From: JAGOME01 sp039812375
Lineage (GTDB): Bacteria > Actinomycetota > Actinomycetes > Actinomycetales > Dermatophilaceae
Assembly: GCA_039812375.1 (NCBI GenBank)
Contig: JBDIAO010000001.1
Span: 62,001 to 126,000, forward strand
Reading direction: 5' to 3'
Length of the DNA: 64,000 nt
Made by a program: the position numbers and the translations under genes. Shown one piece after another: positions 1 to 7,391 of the stretch. A model generated the notes under the pieces. That model saw nothing but the letters and a program-made list of their open reading frames with translations, was not told where the DNA came from and made no database searches. The first letter of the stretch is position 1. Each line of letters opens with the position of its first letter.

Positions 1-609
1 GCCACCAAGACCCGCGGCGACGTCCGCGGCGGTGGCAAGAAGCCGTATCGACAGAAAGGCACCGGCCGGGCCCGTCAGGGCTCGATCCGGGCACCTCAGT
101 TCGCCGGTGGTGGCACTGTGCACGGCCCGCAGCCGCGTGACTACTCTCAGCGCACCCCGAAGAAGATGAAGGCCGCCGCACTGCGGGGAGCCCTGTCGGA
201 CCGGGCCCGGCACGGTCGCATCCACGTGGTCGAGGCCCTGGTCACCGGTGAGACGCCCTCGACGAAAGCGGCGAAGGCGCTGCTGTCCGGGCTGAGCGAG
301 CGCAAGCACCTGCTCGTCGTGCTCGACCGCACCGACCAGGTCTCGCTGATGTCGGTGCGCAACCTCCCGGACGTCCACGTCCTCGCCGTCGATCAGCTCA
401 ACACCTACGACGTGCTGTGTGCCGACGACGTCGTTTTCACGATGGAGGCTTTTGCCATCTTCGTCGGCGGCGCTGCGCGGAGTTCCGTCGGTAGCGACCA
501 GGTGACAGCGGTCGGGAGCGACGAGGTGACAGCGGTCGGGAGCGACGAGGTGACAGCGGTCGGGAGCGACGACGTCGCGCAGGCCGAGAAGAAGGTGGAC
601 GAGAAGTGA
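1..609 (+). CDS. rplD: 50S ribosomal protein L4 (uL4), 5' end missing
   Basis: The reading frame is open from base 1 and gives 202 residues of L4, the 23S rRNA-binding protein that lines the exit tunnel. By comparison with E. coli L4 about 45 N-terminal residues lie upstream of the window. The loop GTGRARQGSIRAPQ (about residues 20-33) is the diagnostic L4 signature. The normal L4 fold ends near EAFAIFVGGAA. A tail of about 45 residues follows, made of four imperfect VGSDEVTA repeats and a charged end. This tail is atypical for the family. The stop codon overlaps the GTG start of rplW (GTGA), so the two are probably translationally coupled in the S10 operon. Confidence 0.96.
   Translation, partial: ATKTRGDVRGGGKKPYRQKGTGRARQGSIRAPQFAGGGTVHGPQPRDYSQRTPKKMKAAALRGALSDRARHGRIHVVEALVTGETPSTKAAKALLSGLSERKHLLVVLDRTDQVSLMSVRNLPDVHVLAVDQLNTYDVLCADDVVFTMEAFAIFVGGAARSSVGSDQVTAVGSDEVTAVGSDEVTAVGSDDVAQAEKKVDEK
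487..582 (+). repeat. four 24-bp tandem repeats inside rplD
   Basis: Four head-to-tail 24-bp units (487-510, 511-534, 535-558, 559-582). Units 2 and 3 are identical, unit 1 differs at two positions, and unit 4 diverges at its 3' half. The unit is a multiple of three, so each adds eight residues (VGSDEVTA type) to the acidic C-terminal tail of L4 without shifting frame. It looks like slippage or unequal-crossover expansion. Confidence 0.95.
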
Positions 610-902
610 CCCAGACCAAGAACCCCCGCGACATCCTCATCGCGCCGGTCGTCTCGGAGAAGTCCTATGGACTCCTCGACGAGGGCAAGTACACGTTCGT
701 CGTCGACCCGCGTTCGAACAAGACCGAGATCAAGATCGCGGTTGAGCAGATCTTCGGAGTCAAGGTGGACTCGGTCCACACGATGAACCGCCGCGGCAAG
801 GTCCGTCGGACCCGCTCCGGCGTGGGCCGGCGCAAGGACACCAAACGCGCCGTCGTCACCCTGCGCGAGGGATCCATCGACATTTTCGGCGCGGGCGCCT
901 GA
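606..902 (+). CDS. rplW: 50S ribosomal protein L23 (uL23)
   Basis: 98 residues, the usual L23 length. L23 binds 23S rRNA at the tunnel exit and docks trigger factor and SRP. The N-terminal DILIAPVVSEKSYGLLDEGKY and the central FGVKVDSVHTMNRRGKVRR segments are typical. The GTG start at 606 overlaps the rplD stop by GTGA, supporting coupling. Confidence 0.97.
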   Translation: MTQTKNPRDILIAPVVSEKSYGLLDEGKYTFVVDPRSNKTEIKIAVEQIFGVKVDSVHTMNRRGKVRRTRSGVGRRKDTKRAVVTLREGSIDIFGAGA

Positions 903-924
903 AGGAACTAGGGGAGACACCACC

Positions 925-1761
925 ATGGGTATCCGCAAGTACAAGCCGACGACGCCGGGACGGCGTGGGTCGAGCGTGGCTGACTTCGTCGAAGTCACTC
1001 GTTCGACGCCGGAGAAGTCCCTCGTCCGTCCGCTGAGCAAGTCCGGAGGCCGCAACAACAGCGGACGGATCACCACGCGTCATATCGGCGGCGGGCACAA
1101 GCGTGCCTACCGGGTCATCGACTTCCGTCGTCACGACAAGGACGGCGTGCCGGCCAAGGTCGCGCACATCGAGTACGACCCCAACCGCTCGGCCCGGATC
1201 GCGCTGCTGCACTACGCCGACGGCGAGAAGCGCTACATCCTGGCCCCCAAGGGCCTGGAGCAGGGCACGGCTGTGGAAAACGGCCCGAGTGCGGACATCA
1301 AGCCCGGCAACTCGCTGCCGCTGCGCAACATCCCGACCGGCACGGTCGTGCACGCCGTCGAACTCAAGCCCGGTGGCGGGGCCAAGATCGCCCGCAGTGC
1401 CGGGGTGCGCGTCCAACTCGTCGCCAAGGACGGTCCCTACGCCCAGTTGCGGATGCCGTCCGGGGAGATCCGTAACGTCGACGCTCGGTGCCGCGCCACC
1501 ATCGGTGAGGTCGGCAATGCCGAACAGTCCAACATCAACTGGGGTAAAGCGGGTCGGATGCGATGGAAGGGCAAGCGCCCGACCGTGCGCGGCGTCGTCA
1601 TGAACCCGGTCGACCACCCTCATGGCGGTGGTGAGGGTCGCACCTCCGGTGGTCGCCACCCGGTGAGCCCCTGGGGTAAGCCCGAGGGCCGCACTCGCCG
1701 CCGCGGCAAGCCGAGCGACAAGCTCATCGTCCGCCGCCGCCGTACGGGCAAGAAGCGCTGA
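925..1761 (+). CDS. rplB: 50S ribosomal protein L2 (uL2)
   Basis: 278 residues, full length. L2 stabilises the peptidyl-transferase centre and joins the subunits. The C-terminal signature NPVDHPHGGGEGR carries the conserved histidine next to the active centre, and the protein ends in a basic RRRRTGKKR tail. The ATG at 925 is preceded by a purine-rich site (AGGGGAG, about 910-916) at proper distance. It is the third gene of the S10 operon as seen here. Confidence 0.98.
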   Translation: MGIRKYKPTTPGRRGSSVADFVEVTRSTPEKSLVRPLSKSGGRNNSGRITTRHIGGGHKRAYRVIDFRRHDKDGVPAKVAHIEYDPNRSARIALLHYADGEKRYILAPKGLEQGTAVENGPSADIKPGNSLPLRNIPTGTVVHAVELKPGGGAKIARSAGVRVQLVAKDGPYAQLRMPSGEIRNVDARCRATIGEVGNAEQSNINWGKAGRMRWKGKRPTVRGVVMNPVDHPHGGGEGRTSGGRHPVSPWGKPEGRTRRRGKPSDKLIVRRRRTGKKR

Positions 1762-1776
1762 TAGGAGCCACGACTC

Positions 1777-2058
1777 ATGCCTCGCAGTCTGAAGAAGGGC
1801 CCCTTCATCGACGACCACCTGCAGAAGAAGGTGGACGCCGCCAACGAAGGGGGCAGCAAGAACGTCATCAAGACCTGGTCTCGCCGTTCGGTCGTCAGCC
1901 CGGACATGCTCGGCCACACCTTCGCCGTGCACGACGGGCGCAAGCACGTCCCGGTCTTCGTCACCGAGTCGATGGTCGGCCACAAGCTCGGCGAGTTCGC
2001 CCCGACCCGCACGTTCAAGGGTCACGTCAAGGACGACAAGAAGGGACGTCGTCGCTGA
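1777..2058 (+). CDS. rpsS: 30S ribosomal protein S19 (uS19)
   Basis: 93 residues. S19 forms a complex with S13 in the 30S head and contacts the A-site tRNA. It begins with MPRSLKKGPFIDDHLQKKV and contains the TWSRRSVVSPDMLGHTFAVH block typical of the family. A GGAG sequence precedes the ATG. Its TGA stop shares one base with the rplV ATG (TGATG). Confidence 0.98.
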   Translation: MPRSLKKGPFIDDHLQKKVDAANEGGSKNVIKTWSRRSVVSPDMLGHTFAVHDGRKHVPVFVTESMVGHKLGEFAPTRTFKGHVKDDKKGRRR

Positions 2059-2447
2059 TGTCCGAACAGATCACCCCCCAGTCGCGGGCCGTCGCCCGCC
2101 ACGTGCGGGTCACCCCGATGAAGGCTCGCCGGATCGTCGACCTGATCCGTGGCCGCAACGCCGCCGAAGCTGTCGCGACCCTGCGCTTTGCGCCGCAGGC
2201 CGCCTCGGATCCGGTCCGAAAGGTCCTCGAGTCGGCGATGGCGAACGCACGGGTGCGGGCCGACCAGCACGCGGAGCGCTTCGACGAGCGGGAGCTTGTG
2301 GTGGCCGCCGCCTATGTCGACGAAGGCCCGACGATGAAACGGTTCCGGCCGCGCGCACAGGGCCGGGCATCCCGCATCAACAAACGCACGAGCCACATCA
2401 CCGTGGTCGTCGCCCCCAAGGCTGTCAGGAACGGAGGTCACCGCTGA
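2058..2447 (+). CDS. rplV: 50S ribosomal protein L22 (uL22)
   Basis: 129 residues. L22 lines the nascent-chain tunnel through its extended hairpin and contributes to macrolide sensitivity. The start region ARHVRVTPMKARRIVDLIRG and the hairpin end GPTMKRFRPRAQGRASRINK are clear. It starts within the rpsS stop and ends within the rpsC start, so translation is coupled on both sides. Confidence 0.98.
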   Translation: MSEQITPQSRAVARHVRVTPMKARRIVDLIRGRNAAEAVATLRFAPQAASDPVRKVLESAMANARVRADQHAERFDERELVVAAAYVDEGPTMKRFRPRAQGRASRINKRTSHITVVVAPKAVRNGGHR

Positions 2448-3265
2448 TGGGTCAGAAGGTCAACCCCTACGGCTTCCGTCTGGGTATCACCACAGAGCAT
2501 CGGAGCCGCTGGTTCGCCGACTCCACGACGACAGGTCAGCGCTACCGCGACTATGTCAAGGAAGACGTCGCCATCCGCCGGCTCATGTCGCAGGGCATGG
2601 ACCGCGCCGGTATCGCCCGGGTCGACATCGAGCGCACCCGGGACCGAGTCCGGGTCGACATCCACACCGCGCGTCCAGGCATCGTCATCGGCCGCCGCGG
2701 CGCCGAGGCTGACCGGATTCGCGGTGAGCTCGAGAAGCTCACCGGCAAGCAGGTGCAGCTCAACATCCTCGAGGTGAAGAACCCCGAGACGGACGCCCAG
2801 CTCGTCGCCCAGGGCATCGCTGAGCAGCTCTCGGCGCGGGTCTCTTTCCGGCGCGCGATGCGCAAGGGCATGCAGTCCGCGACGCGCGCCGGTGCCAAGG
2901 GCATTCGGGTGCAGGTCTCGGGCCGTCTCGGCGGCGCCGAAATGTCCCGAACGGAGTTCTACCGCGAGGGTCGAGTCCCGCTACACACCCTGCGCGCCAA
3001 CATCGACTACGGCTTCTATGAAGCCAAGACGACGTTCGGCCGGATCGGCGTCAAGGTCTGGATCTACAAGGGCGACCTCACGGCCCGAGAACTTGCTGCC
3101 CAGCAGGCTGCCGCACCGCGCCCGGCGCGGGGTCCACGCCGCGACGGCGCCGACCGCCCCGCCCGGGCCCGCCGCACCGAGGCGCCGGCAAGCGGGGCTG
3201 CCCAGGTCGAGACCACGAGCGAGTCGACGCCGGCGGCTGTGAGCACGGAGGGAGAGTCCAGCTGA
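2447..3265 (+). CDS. rpsC: 30S ribosomal protein S3 (uS3)
   Basis: 272 residues. S3 sits at the mRNA entry channel and has helicase activity together with S4 and S5. The N-terminal MGQKVNPYGFRLGI, the type II KH domain with its GRRG loop (about residues 80-85) and the C-terminal S3 domain are intact. The final 55-60 residues are a low-complexity Ala/Pro/Arg then Ser/Thr/Glu extension, as in many actinobacterial S3 proteins. The ATG overlaps the rplV stop. Confidence 0.98.
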   Translation: MGQKVNPYGFRLGITTEHRSRWFADSTTTGQRYRDYVKEDVAIRRLMSQGMDRAGIARVDIERTRDRVRVDIHTARPGIVIGRRGAEADRIRGELEKLTGKQVQLNILEVKNPETDAQLVAQGIAEQLSARVSFRRAMRKGMQSATRAGAKGIRVQVSGRLGGAEMSRTEFYREGRVPLHTLRANIDYGFYEAKTTFGRIGVKVWIYKGDLTARELAAQQAAAPRPARGPRRDGADRPARARRTEAPASGAAQVETTSESTPAAVSTEGESS

Positions 3266-3684
3266 TGTTGATTCCTCGACGCATCAAGCACCGCAAACAA
3301 CACCACCCGGGTCGCAGTGGGGCTGCCAAGGGCGGCACTGCCTTGGCCTTCGGTGACTACGGAATCCAGGCGCTCGAACCGGCATACGTCACCAACCGTC
3401 AGATCGAGTCGGCGCGTATTGCGATGACTCGATACATCCGCCGTGGCGGCAAGGTGTGGATCAACATCTACCCGGACCGGCCGCTGACGAAGAAGCCCGC
3501 CGAGACCCGGATGGGCTCCGGCAAGGGCTCGCCAGAGTGGTGGATCGCCAACGTCAAACCGGGACGGATCATGTTCGAGCTCTCCGGTGTCCCGGAAGAG
3601 ACTGCACGGGAGGCGATGCGCCTCGCGATACACAAGCTGCCGATGAAGTGCCGCTTCGTTCAGCGTGAGGGTGGTGACTTCTGA
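3265..3684 (+). CDS. rplP: 50S ribosomal protein L16 (uL16)
   Basis: 139 residues, full length. L16 organises the A-site side of the peptidyl-transferase centre. MLIPRRIKHRKQHHPGRSG at the N-terminus and GSGKGSPEWWIANVKPGR in the middle are hallmark segments. The GS(G)KG loop is the one near the tRNA elbow. Start and stop overlap the neighbouring genes by one base (TGATG). Confidence 0.98.
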   Translation: MLIPRRIKHRKQHHPGRSGAAKGGTALAFGDYGIQALEPAYVTNRQIESARIAMTRYIRRGGKVWINIYPDRPLTKKPAETRMGSGKGSPEWWIANVKPGRIMFELSGVPEETAREAMRLAIHKLPMKCRFVQREGGDF

Positions 3685-3929
3685 TGGCTGTGGGTTCGAA
3701 GGACCTGACCAGCGCAGAGCTGCGCGGCTTCGACGACGACAAACTCGCCGACGAGCTGCGCAAGGCCAAGGAGGAGCTGTTCAACCTGCGATTCCAGTCC
3801 GCGACTGGCCAGCTGGACAACCACGGCCGGTTGCGGGCCGTCCGCCGGGACATCGCCCGCATCTACACCGAGATGCGGGAGCGTGAGCTCGGTATCGGCG
3901 AGGCACCGGCGAAGGCGCAGGCCAAGTGA
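3684..3929 (+). CDS. rpmC: 50S ribosomal protein L29 (uL29)
   Basis: 81 residues, a helical hairpin next to L23 at the tunnel exit. The core DKLADELRKAKEELFNLRFQ is typical. A short Glu/Ala/Lys tail (GEAPAKAQAK) extends the protein past the usual 65-70 residues. The stop codon overlaps the proposed rpsQ ATG at 3929. Confidence 0.97.
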   Translation: MAVGSKDLTSAELRGFDDDKLADELRKAKEELFNLRFQSATGQLDNHGRLRAVRRDIARIYTEMRERELGIGEAPAKAQAK

Positions 3930-4282
3930 TGAGTGAGAACGTGAAGGACACCGTGAACGAACAGAGTGCCGAGCACGTCGTGGAGCACGCCGTCGAGCAG
4001 GACAGCGACGGGTCGGGCACGCCGGCTGCGGAGCGGTCCATCCGCAAGACCCGCCAGGGATACGTCGTCAGCGACAAGATGGACAAGACCGTTGTCGTCG
4101 AGGTCGAGGACCGGGTCAAGCACGCCCTCTACGGCAAGGTGATGCGGCGCTCGAGCAAGGTCAAGGCGCACGACGAGGAGAACACCGCCGGGATCGGCGA
4201 CCGCGTCCTCATCATGGAGACCCGCCCGCTGAGCGCTACCAAGCGCTGGCGCATCGTGGAGATCCTCGAGAAGGCCAAGTAG
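3929..4282 (+). CDS. rpsQ: 30S ribosomal protein S17 (uS17) with acidic N-terminal extension
   Basis: 117 residues from the ATG at 3929, which overlaps the rpmC stop (TGATG); a GTG one codon upstream is the alternative. S17 is a primary 16S rRNA binder. The OB-fold core starts near IRKTRQGYVVSDKMDKTVVV. About 34 residues before it are acidic and low-complexity (NVKDTVNEQSAEHVVEHAVE), absent from E. coli S17 (84 residues). This is the last gene of the S10 operon as usually defined. Confidence 0.96.
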   Translation: MSENVKDTVNEQSAEHVVEHAVEQDSDGSGTPAAERSIRKTRQGYVVSDKMDKTVVVEVEDRVKHALYGKVMRRSSKVKAHDEENTAGIGDRVLIMETRPLSATKRWRIVEILEKAK

Positions 4283-4316
4283 TCCAAGGTTCGGCCAGGC
4301 TCGGCCGACCGGGACC

Positions 4317-4331
4317 CACCCGATGCGGGTG
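4317..4331 (+). other. small hairpin in the rpsQ-rplN spacer
   Basis: CACCCG at 4317-4322 can pair with CGGGTG at 4326-4331 around a 3-nt loop. It lies in the only sizeable spacer (4283-4377) between the S10 and spc gene blocks, so it could be a weak attenuator or leader structure. It has no U-tract and its function is uncertain. Confidence 0.3.
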
Positions 4332-4377
4332 TCCACCCGGTGGCCCGAGAACCAGCACGACGAGTAGGAGAAGACCA

Positions 4378-4746
4378 GTGATCCAGCAGGAGTCGCGACT
4401 GAAGGTCGCCGACAACACGGGTGCCAAGGAGATTCTGTGCATCCGGGTTCTCGGCGGCTCCGGTCGCCGGTATGCCGGCATCGGCGACACCATCGTCGCC
4501 ACTGTCAAGGACGCCGTCCCCGGTGGCAACGTCAAGAAGGGCGACGTCGTCAAGGCGGTCGTCGTCCGCACCAAGAAGGAGCGTCGCCGCGCCGACGGCT
4601 CCTACATCAAGTTCGACGAGAACGCCGCGGTGATTCTGAAGAACGACGGTGACCCCCGGGGCACCCGCATCTTCGGCCCGGTCGGGCGGGAGCTGCGGGA
4701 GAAGCGCTTCATGAAGATCATCTCCCTGGCACCGGAGGTGCTCTAA
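4378..4746 (+). CDS. rplN: 50S ribosomal protein L14 (uL14)
   Basis: 122 residues, exact family length, starting with GTG. L14 bridges to the 30S subunit and contacts L19. MIQQESRLKVADNTGAKEIL at the N-terminus and the C-terminal FGPVGRELREKRFMKIISLAPEVL are diagnostic. A GGAGAAGA purine stretch precedes the start. This is the first gene of the spc operon, after a 95-bp spacer. Confidence 0.98.
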   Translation: MIQQESRLKVADNTGAKEILCIRVLGGSGRRYAGIGDTIVATVKDAVPGGNVKKGDVVKAVVVRTKKERRRADGSYIKFDENAAVILKNDGDPRGTRIFGPVGRELREKRFMKIISLAPEVL

Positions 4747-4750
4747 CACC

Positions 4751-5098
4751 ATGGCGAAGTTGAAGATCAAGAAGGGCGACACCGTGCAGGTGCTCGCCGG
4801 CAAGGACAAGGGTTCCACCGGCAAAGTCATTGCGGTGTATCGGGAGACCTCCCGTGTCCTGGTCGAGGGCGTGAACAGGGTGACCCGGCACACCAAGGCC
4901 GGCGAGTCGGCTCGGGGCACCCGCACCGGCGGTCTGGTCGTCCAGGAGGCGCCGATCCACGTGAGCAACGTGGCTGTCGTCGACTCCAGCGACAAGAAGC
5001 CCACCCGGATCAAGACCCGCGTCGAGACCGTCGAGCGCGACGGCCGGTCCAAGACCGTCCGCACCCGCGTCGGCGCCCGCTCGGGCAAGGACCTGTGA
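4751..5098 (+). CDS. rplX: 50S ribosomal protein L24 (uL24)
   Basis: 115 residues. L24 initiates 50S assembly. The KOW motif is clear at the N-terminus (KKGDTVQVLAGKDKGSTGKV) and is followed by EGVNRVTRHTK. Only four bases separate it from rplN, and its TGA overlaps the GTG of rplE. Confidence 0.97.
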   Translation: MAKLKIKKGDTVQVLAGKDKGSTGKVIAVYRETSRVLVEGVNRVTRHTKAGESARGTRTGGLVVQEAPIHVSNVAVVDSSDKKPTRIKTRVETVERDGRSKTVRTRVGARSGKDL

Positions 5099-5664
5099 GA
5101 GAGATGCCAGACACCGCGACTACCCCGCGCCTGAAGACGCGCTACCAGGACCAGATCCGGTCCACGCTCAAGGATCAGTTCGGCTACCCCAACGCCATGC
5201 AGATCCCCGGCGTGGTCAAGGTCGTCGTCAACATGGGCGTCGGCGACGCAGCCAAGGACAGCAAGCTCATCGAGGGCGCCGTACGGGACCTCACCGCGAT
5301 CACCGGCCAGAAGCCGGTGGTCACGAAGGCCCGCAAGTCGATTGCCCAGTTCAAGCTGCGCGAGGGCATGCCGATCGGCGCCCACGCCACCTTGCGCGGG
5401 GACCGGATGTGGGAGTTCCTCGACCGACTCGTCTCGATCGCCCTGCCGCGCATCCGTGACTTCCGAGGCTTGTCGCCGAGGCAGTTCGATGGACGAGGCA
5501 ACTACACCTTCGGTCTCAACGAGCAGTCCATGTTCCACGAGATCGACCAGGATCGGATCGACCGCGTCCGTGGCATGGACATCACGGTCGTGACGACGGC
5601 GAGCAACGACGACGAGGGGCGTGCGTTGCTCAAGGCCCTCGGCTTCCCCTTCAAGGAGAACTGA
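5095..5664 (+). CDS. rplE: 50S ribosomal protein L5 (uL5)
   Basis: 189 residues. L5 binds 5S rRNA and contacts P-site tRNA. Typical segments are GVVKVVVNMGVGDA, TGQKPVVTKARKSIAQFKLR and the C-terminal GMDITVVTTASNDDEGRALL. The GTG at 5095 overlaps the rplX stop (GTGA) with AAGGA just upstream; an ATG at 5104 is an equally usable start that would remove three residues. Confidence 0.96.
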   Translation: MREMPDTATTPRLKTRYQDQIRSTLKDQFGYPNAMQIPGVVKVVVNMGVGDAAKDSKLIEGAVRDLTAITGQKPVVTKARKSIAQFKLREGMPIGAHATLRGDRMWEFLDRLVSIALPRIRDFRGLSPRQFDGRGNYTFGLNEQSMFHEIDQDRIDRVRGMDITVVTTASNDDEGRALLKALGFPFKEN

Positions 5665-5665
5665 G

Positions 5666-5851
5666 ATGGCCAAGACTGCACTCGTCAACAAGGCGAACCG
5701 GAAGCCGAAGTTCAAGGTCCGTGCCTATACCCGCTGTCAGCGGTGTGGCCGGCCGCACTCGGTCTACCGCAAGTTCGGCCTGTGCCGTATCTGCCTGCGT
5801 GAGCTCGCCCACCGTGGTGAGCTGCCAGGCGTGACCAAGTCCTCCTGGTGA
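5666..5851 (+). CDS. rpsZ: 30S ribosomal protein S14, zinc type (uS14)
   Basis: 61 residues, the short zinc-binding S14 form (rpsN type Z). Two CxxC pairs, in YTRCQRCGRP and FGLCRICLR, provide the Zn ligands. The protein then ends GELPGVTKSSW, as in other actinobacteria. The ATG at 5666 follows the rplE stop almost directly (TGAG-ATG). An upstream in-frame ATG at 5621 lies inside rplE and is rejected as a start. Confidence 0.97.
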   Translation: MAKTALVNKANRKPKFKVRAYTRCQRCGRPHSVYRKFGLCRICLRELAHRGELPGVTKSSW

Positions 5852-5872
5852 GCCCGCTCACCTGAGTCAGAG

Positions 5873-5927
5873 GTATGCCGAGGGCGACGGCGGTGGCATG
5901 ACCACCTACCCACTCCTCGCGGCATAC
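5873..5927. other. inverted GTATGCCG pair in the rpsZ-rpsH spacer
   Basis: GTATGCCG (5873-5880) and CGGCATAC (5920-5927) form an 8-bp inverted repeat. Between them GGTGG (5892-5896) and CCACC (5902-5906) can form an inner stem. The 168-bp spacer 5852-6019 contains nothing else recognised. It could be an mRNA structure or a DNA motif pair. Confidence 0.4.
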
Positions 5928-6019
5928 GACGCAACAAACCAGACCATCTACATCGAAGGTCCGGCCCGGCGGATATCGCCGCGGCAGGAAACCACGGTGA
6001 GAGAGGGCGGAGAAGCCCC

Positions 6020-6418
6020 ATGACCATGACAGACCCGATTGCGGACATGCTGACCCGCGTCCGGAACGCCAACTCGGCGCACAAGGACACCGTGTCCATG
6101 CCGTTTTCCAAACTGAAGGCCCGGATCGCGCAGATCCTCCAGGCCGAGGGTTACATCGCCGGCTGGGCCGTCGAGGACGCCGAGGTCGGCCAGACCCTGA
6201 CGATCACCCTCAAGTACGGCCCGAACCGGGAGCGCTCCATCGCCGGCCTGCGCCGCGTGTCCAAGCCCGGCCTACGCGTGTATGCCAAGTCCACCAACCT
6301 GCCCAAGGTGCTTGGTGGTCTTGGTATCGCGATCATTTCGACGTCCTCCGGACTGCTCACCGACAAGCAGGCCGCCAACAAGGGTGTGGGTGGGGAAGTC
6401 CTCGCCTACATCTGGTAA
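6020..6418 (+). CDS. rpsH: 30S ribosomal protein S8 (uS8)
   Basis: 132 residues. S8 is a primary binder of the 16S central domain and in E. coli regulates the spc operon. MTMTDPIADMLTRVRNAN at the start and STSSGLLTDKQAANKGVGGE near the C-terminus are characteristic. An in-frame ATG at 6026 is an alternative start. A purine-rich stretch (GGCGGAGAAG) lies upstream. Confidence 0.97.
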   Translation: MTMTDPIADMLTRVRNANSAHKDTVSMPFSKLKARIAQILQAEGYIAGWAVEDAEVGQTLTITLKYGPNRERSIAGLRRVSKPGLRVYAKSTNLPKVLGGLGIAIISTSSGLLTDKQAANKGVGGEVLAYIW

Positions 6419-6429
6419 GGGGAAGCACC

Positions 6430-6969
6430 ATGTCCCGTATCGGACGTCTTCCCGTCGCCGTCCCCGGTGGCGTGGACGTGAACATCCAGGACCGGACGGT
6501 CACGGTCAAGGGCCCCAAGGGTGAGCTCTCACACACGGTGGCGAGTCCGATCACCGTGGAGCAGGGCAGCAATGGCGTCGAGGTCAAGCGCCCCGACGAC
6601 GAGCGCAACTCACGCTCGCTGCACGGGCTGACTCGGACCCTGATCAACAACATGGTTATCGGGGTCACCGAGGGCTATGTCAAGAAGATGGAGATCGTCG
6701 GCACCGGCTACCGGGTGCAGAACAAGGGGGGCTCCCTGGAGTTCGCCCTGGGCTACAGCCACCCGATCACCGTCGTGCCGCCGGCCGGGATCACCTTCAC
6801 CGTGGAGGCGCCCACGCGCTTCCAGGTCGAGGGTATCGACAAGCAGCTCGTCGGCGAGGTCGCCGCGAACATCCGCAAGCTCCGCAAGCCCGACCCCTAC
6901 AAGGGCAAGGGTGTCCGCTACGCGGGCGAGCAGATCCGCCGCAAGGTCGGAAAGGCTGGGAAGAAGTAA
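6430..6969 (+). CDS. rplF: 50S ribosomal protein L6 (uL6)
   Basis: 179 residues with two L6 domains. L6 sits near the sarcin-ricin loop. MSRIGRLPVAVPGGVDVNI opens the protein. The C-terminal RNA-binding signature RKPDPYKGKGVRYAGEQIRR is complete. A GGGGAAG site precedes the ATG, and rplR follows after three bases. Confidence 0.98.
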   Translation: MSRIGRLPVAVPGGVDVNIQDRTVTVKGPKGELSHTVASPITVEQGSNGVEVKRPDDERNSRSLHGLTRTLINNMVIGVTEGYVKKMEIVGTGYRVQNKGGSLEFALGYSHPITVVPPAGITFTVEAPTRFQVEGIDKQLVGEVAANIRKLRKPDPYKGKGVRYAGEQIRRKVGKAGKK

Positions 6970-6972
6970 GCC

Positions 6973-7347
6973 ATGGGCATGATCGTCAAGCGCGCCAAGG
7001 GCAAGTCCGCTGCAAGGACCCGTCGCCACCATCGCGTCCGCAAGAATCTCTCGGGTACTCCCGCCCGACCCCGCCTGGTCGTCTCTCGCAGCGCCCGACA
7101 CGTGTTCGTCCAGCTGGTCGACGACAGCGTGGGCAAGACCCTCGCCTGCGCCTCCACGATGGAGGCCGATGTGCGTGCCCTGACCGGGGACAAGACGTCG
7201 AAGGCGAAACGGGTCGGCACGCTCGTCGCCGAACGGGCCAAGGCCGCAGGTATCGAGACCGTCGTCTTCGACCGCGGCGGCAACAAGTACCACGGCCGGG
7301 TGGCGGCCATCGCCGACGGCGCCCGCGAGGGAGGCCTGTCACTGTGA
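6973..7347 (+). CDS. rplR: 50S ribosomal protein L18 (uL18)
   Basis: 124 residues. L18 binds 5S rRNA in the central protuberance. The RRHHRVRKNLSGTPARPRL stretch and the closing VVFDRGGNKYHGRVAAIADGAREGGL are typical. The ATG of a 14-codon mini-ORF overlaps its TGA at 7345-7347. Confidence 0.97.
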   Translation: MGMIVKRAKGKSAARTRRHHRVRKNLSGTPARPRLVVSRSARHVFVQLVDDSVGKTLACASTMEADVRALTGDKTSKAKRVGTLVAERAKAAGIETVVFDRGGNKYHGRVAAIADGAREGGLSL

Positions 7348-7391
7348 TGACCGCTGTCCAGACCACCACTGTCGAGATGAGGAACATCTGA
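7347..7391 (+). CDS. candidate 14-codon ORF bridging rplR and rpsE
   Basis: An ATG at 7347 overlaps the rplR stop (TGATG). It opens a frame encoding MTAVQTTTVEMRNI, whose TGA (7389-7391) overlaps the rpsE ATG in the same way. It exactly fills the only gap in a run of coupled genes, so it may let terminating ribosomes run on to rpsE. There is no family match and no independent evidence of translation; it may be a chance frame. Confidence 0.35.
   Translation: MTAVQTTTVEMRNI

Noticed and set aside
856..2025. 389-codon minus-strand frame opposite rplB and rpsS
   Set aside because: Antisense to conserved ribosomal genes; no recognisable motif.
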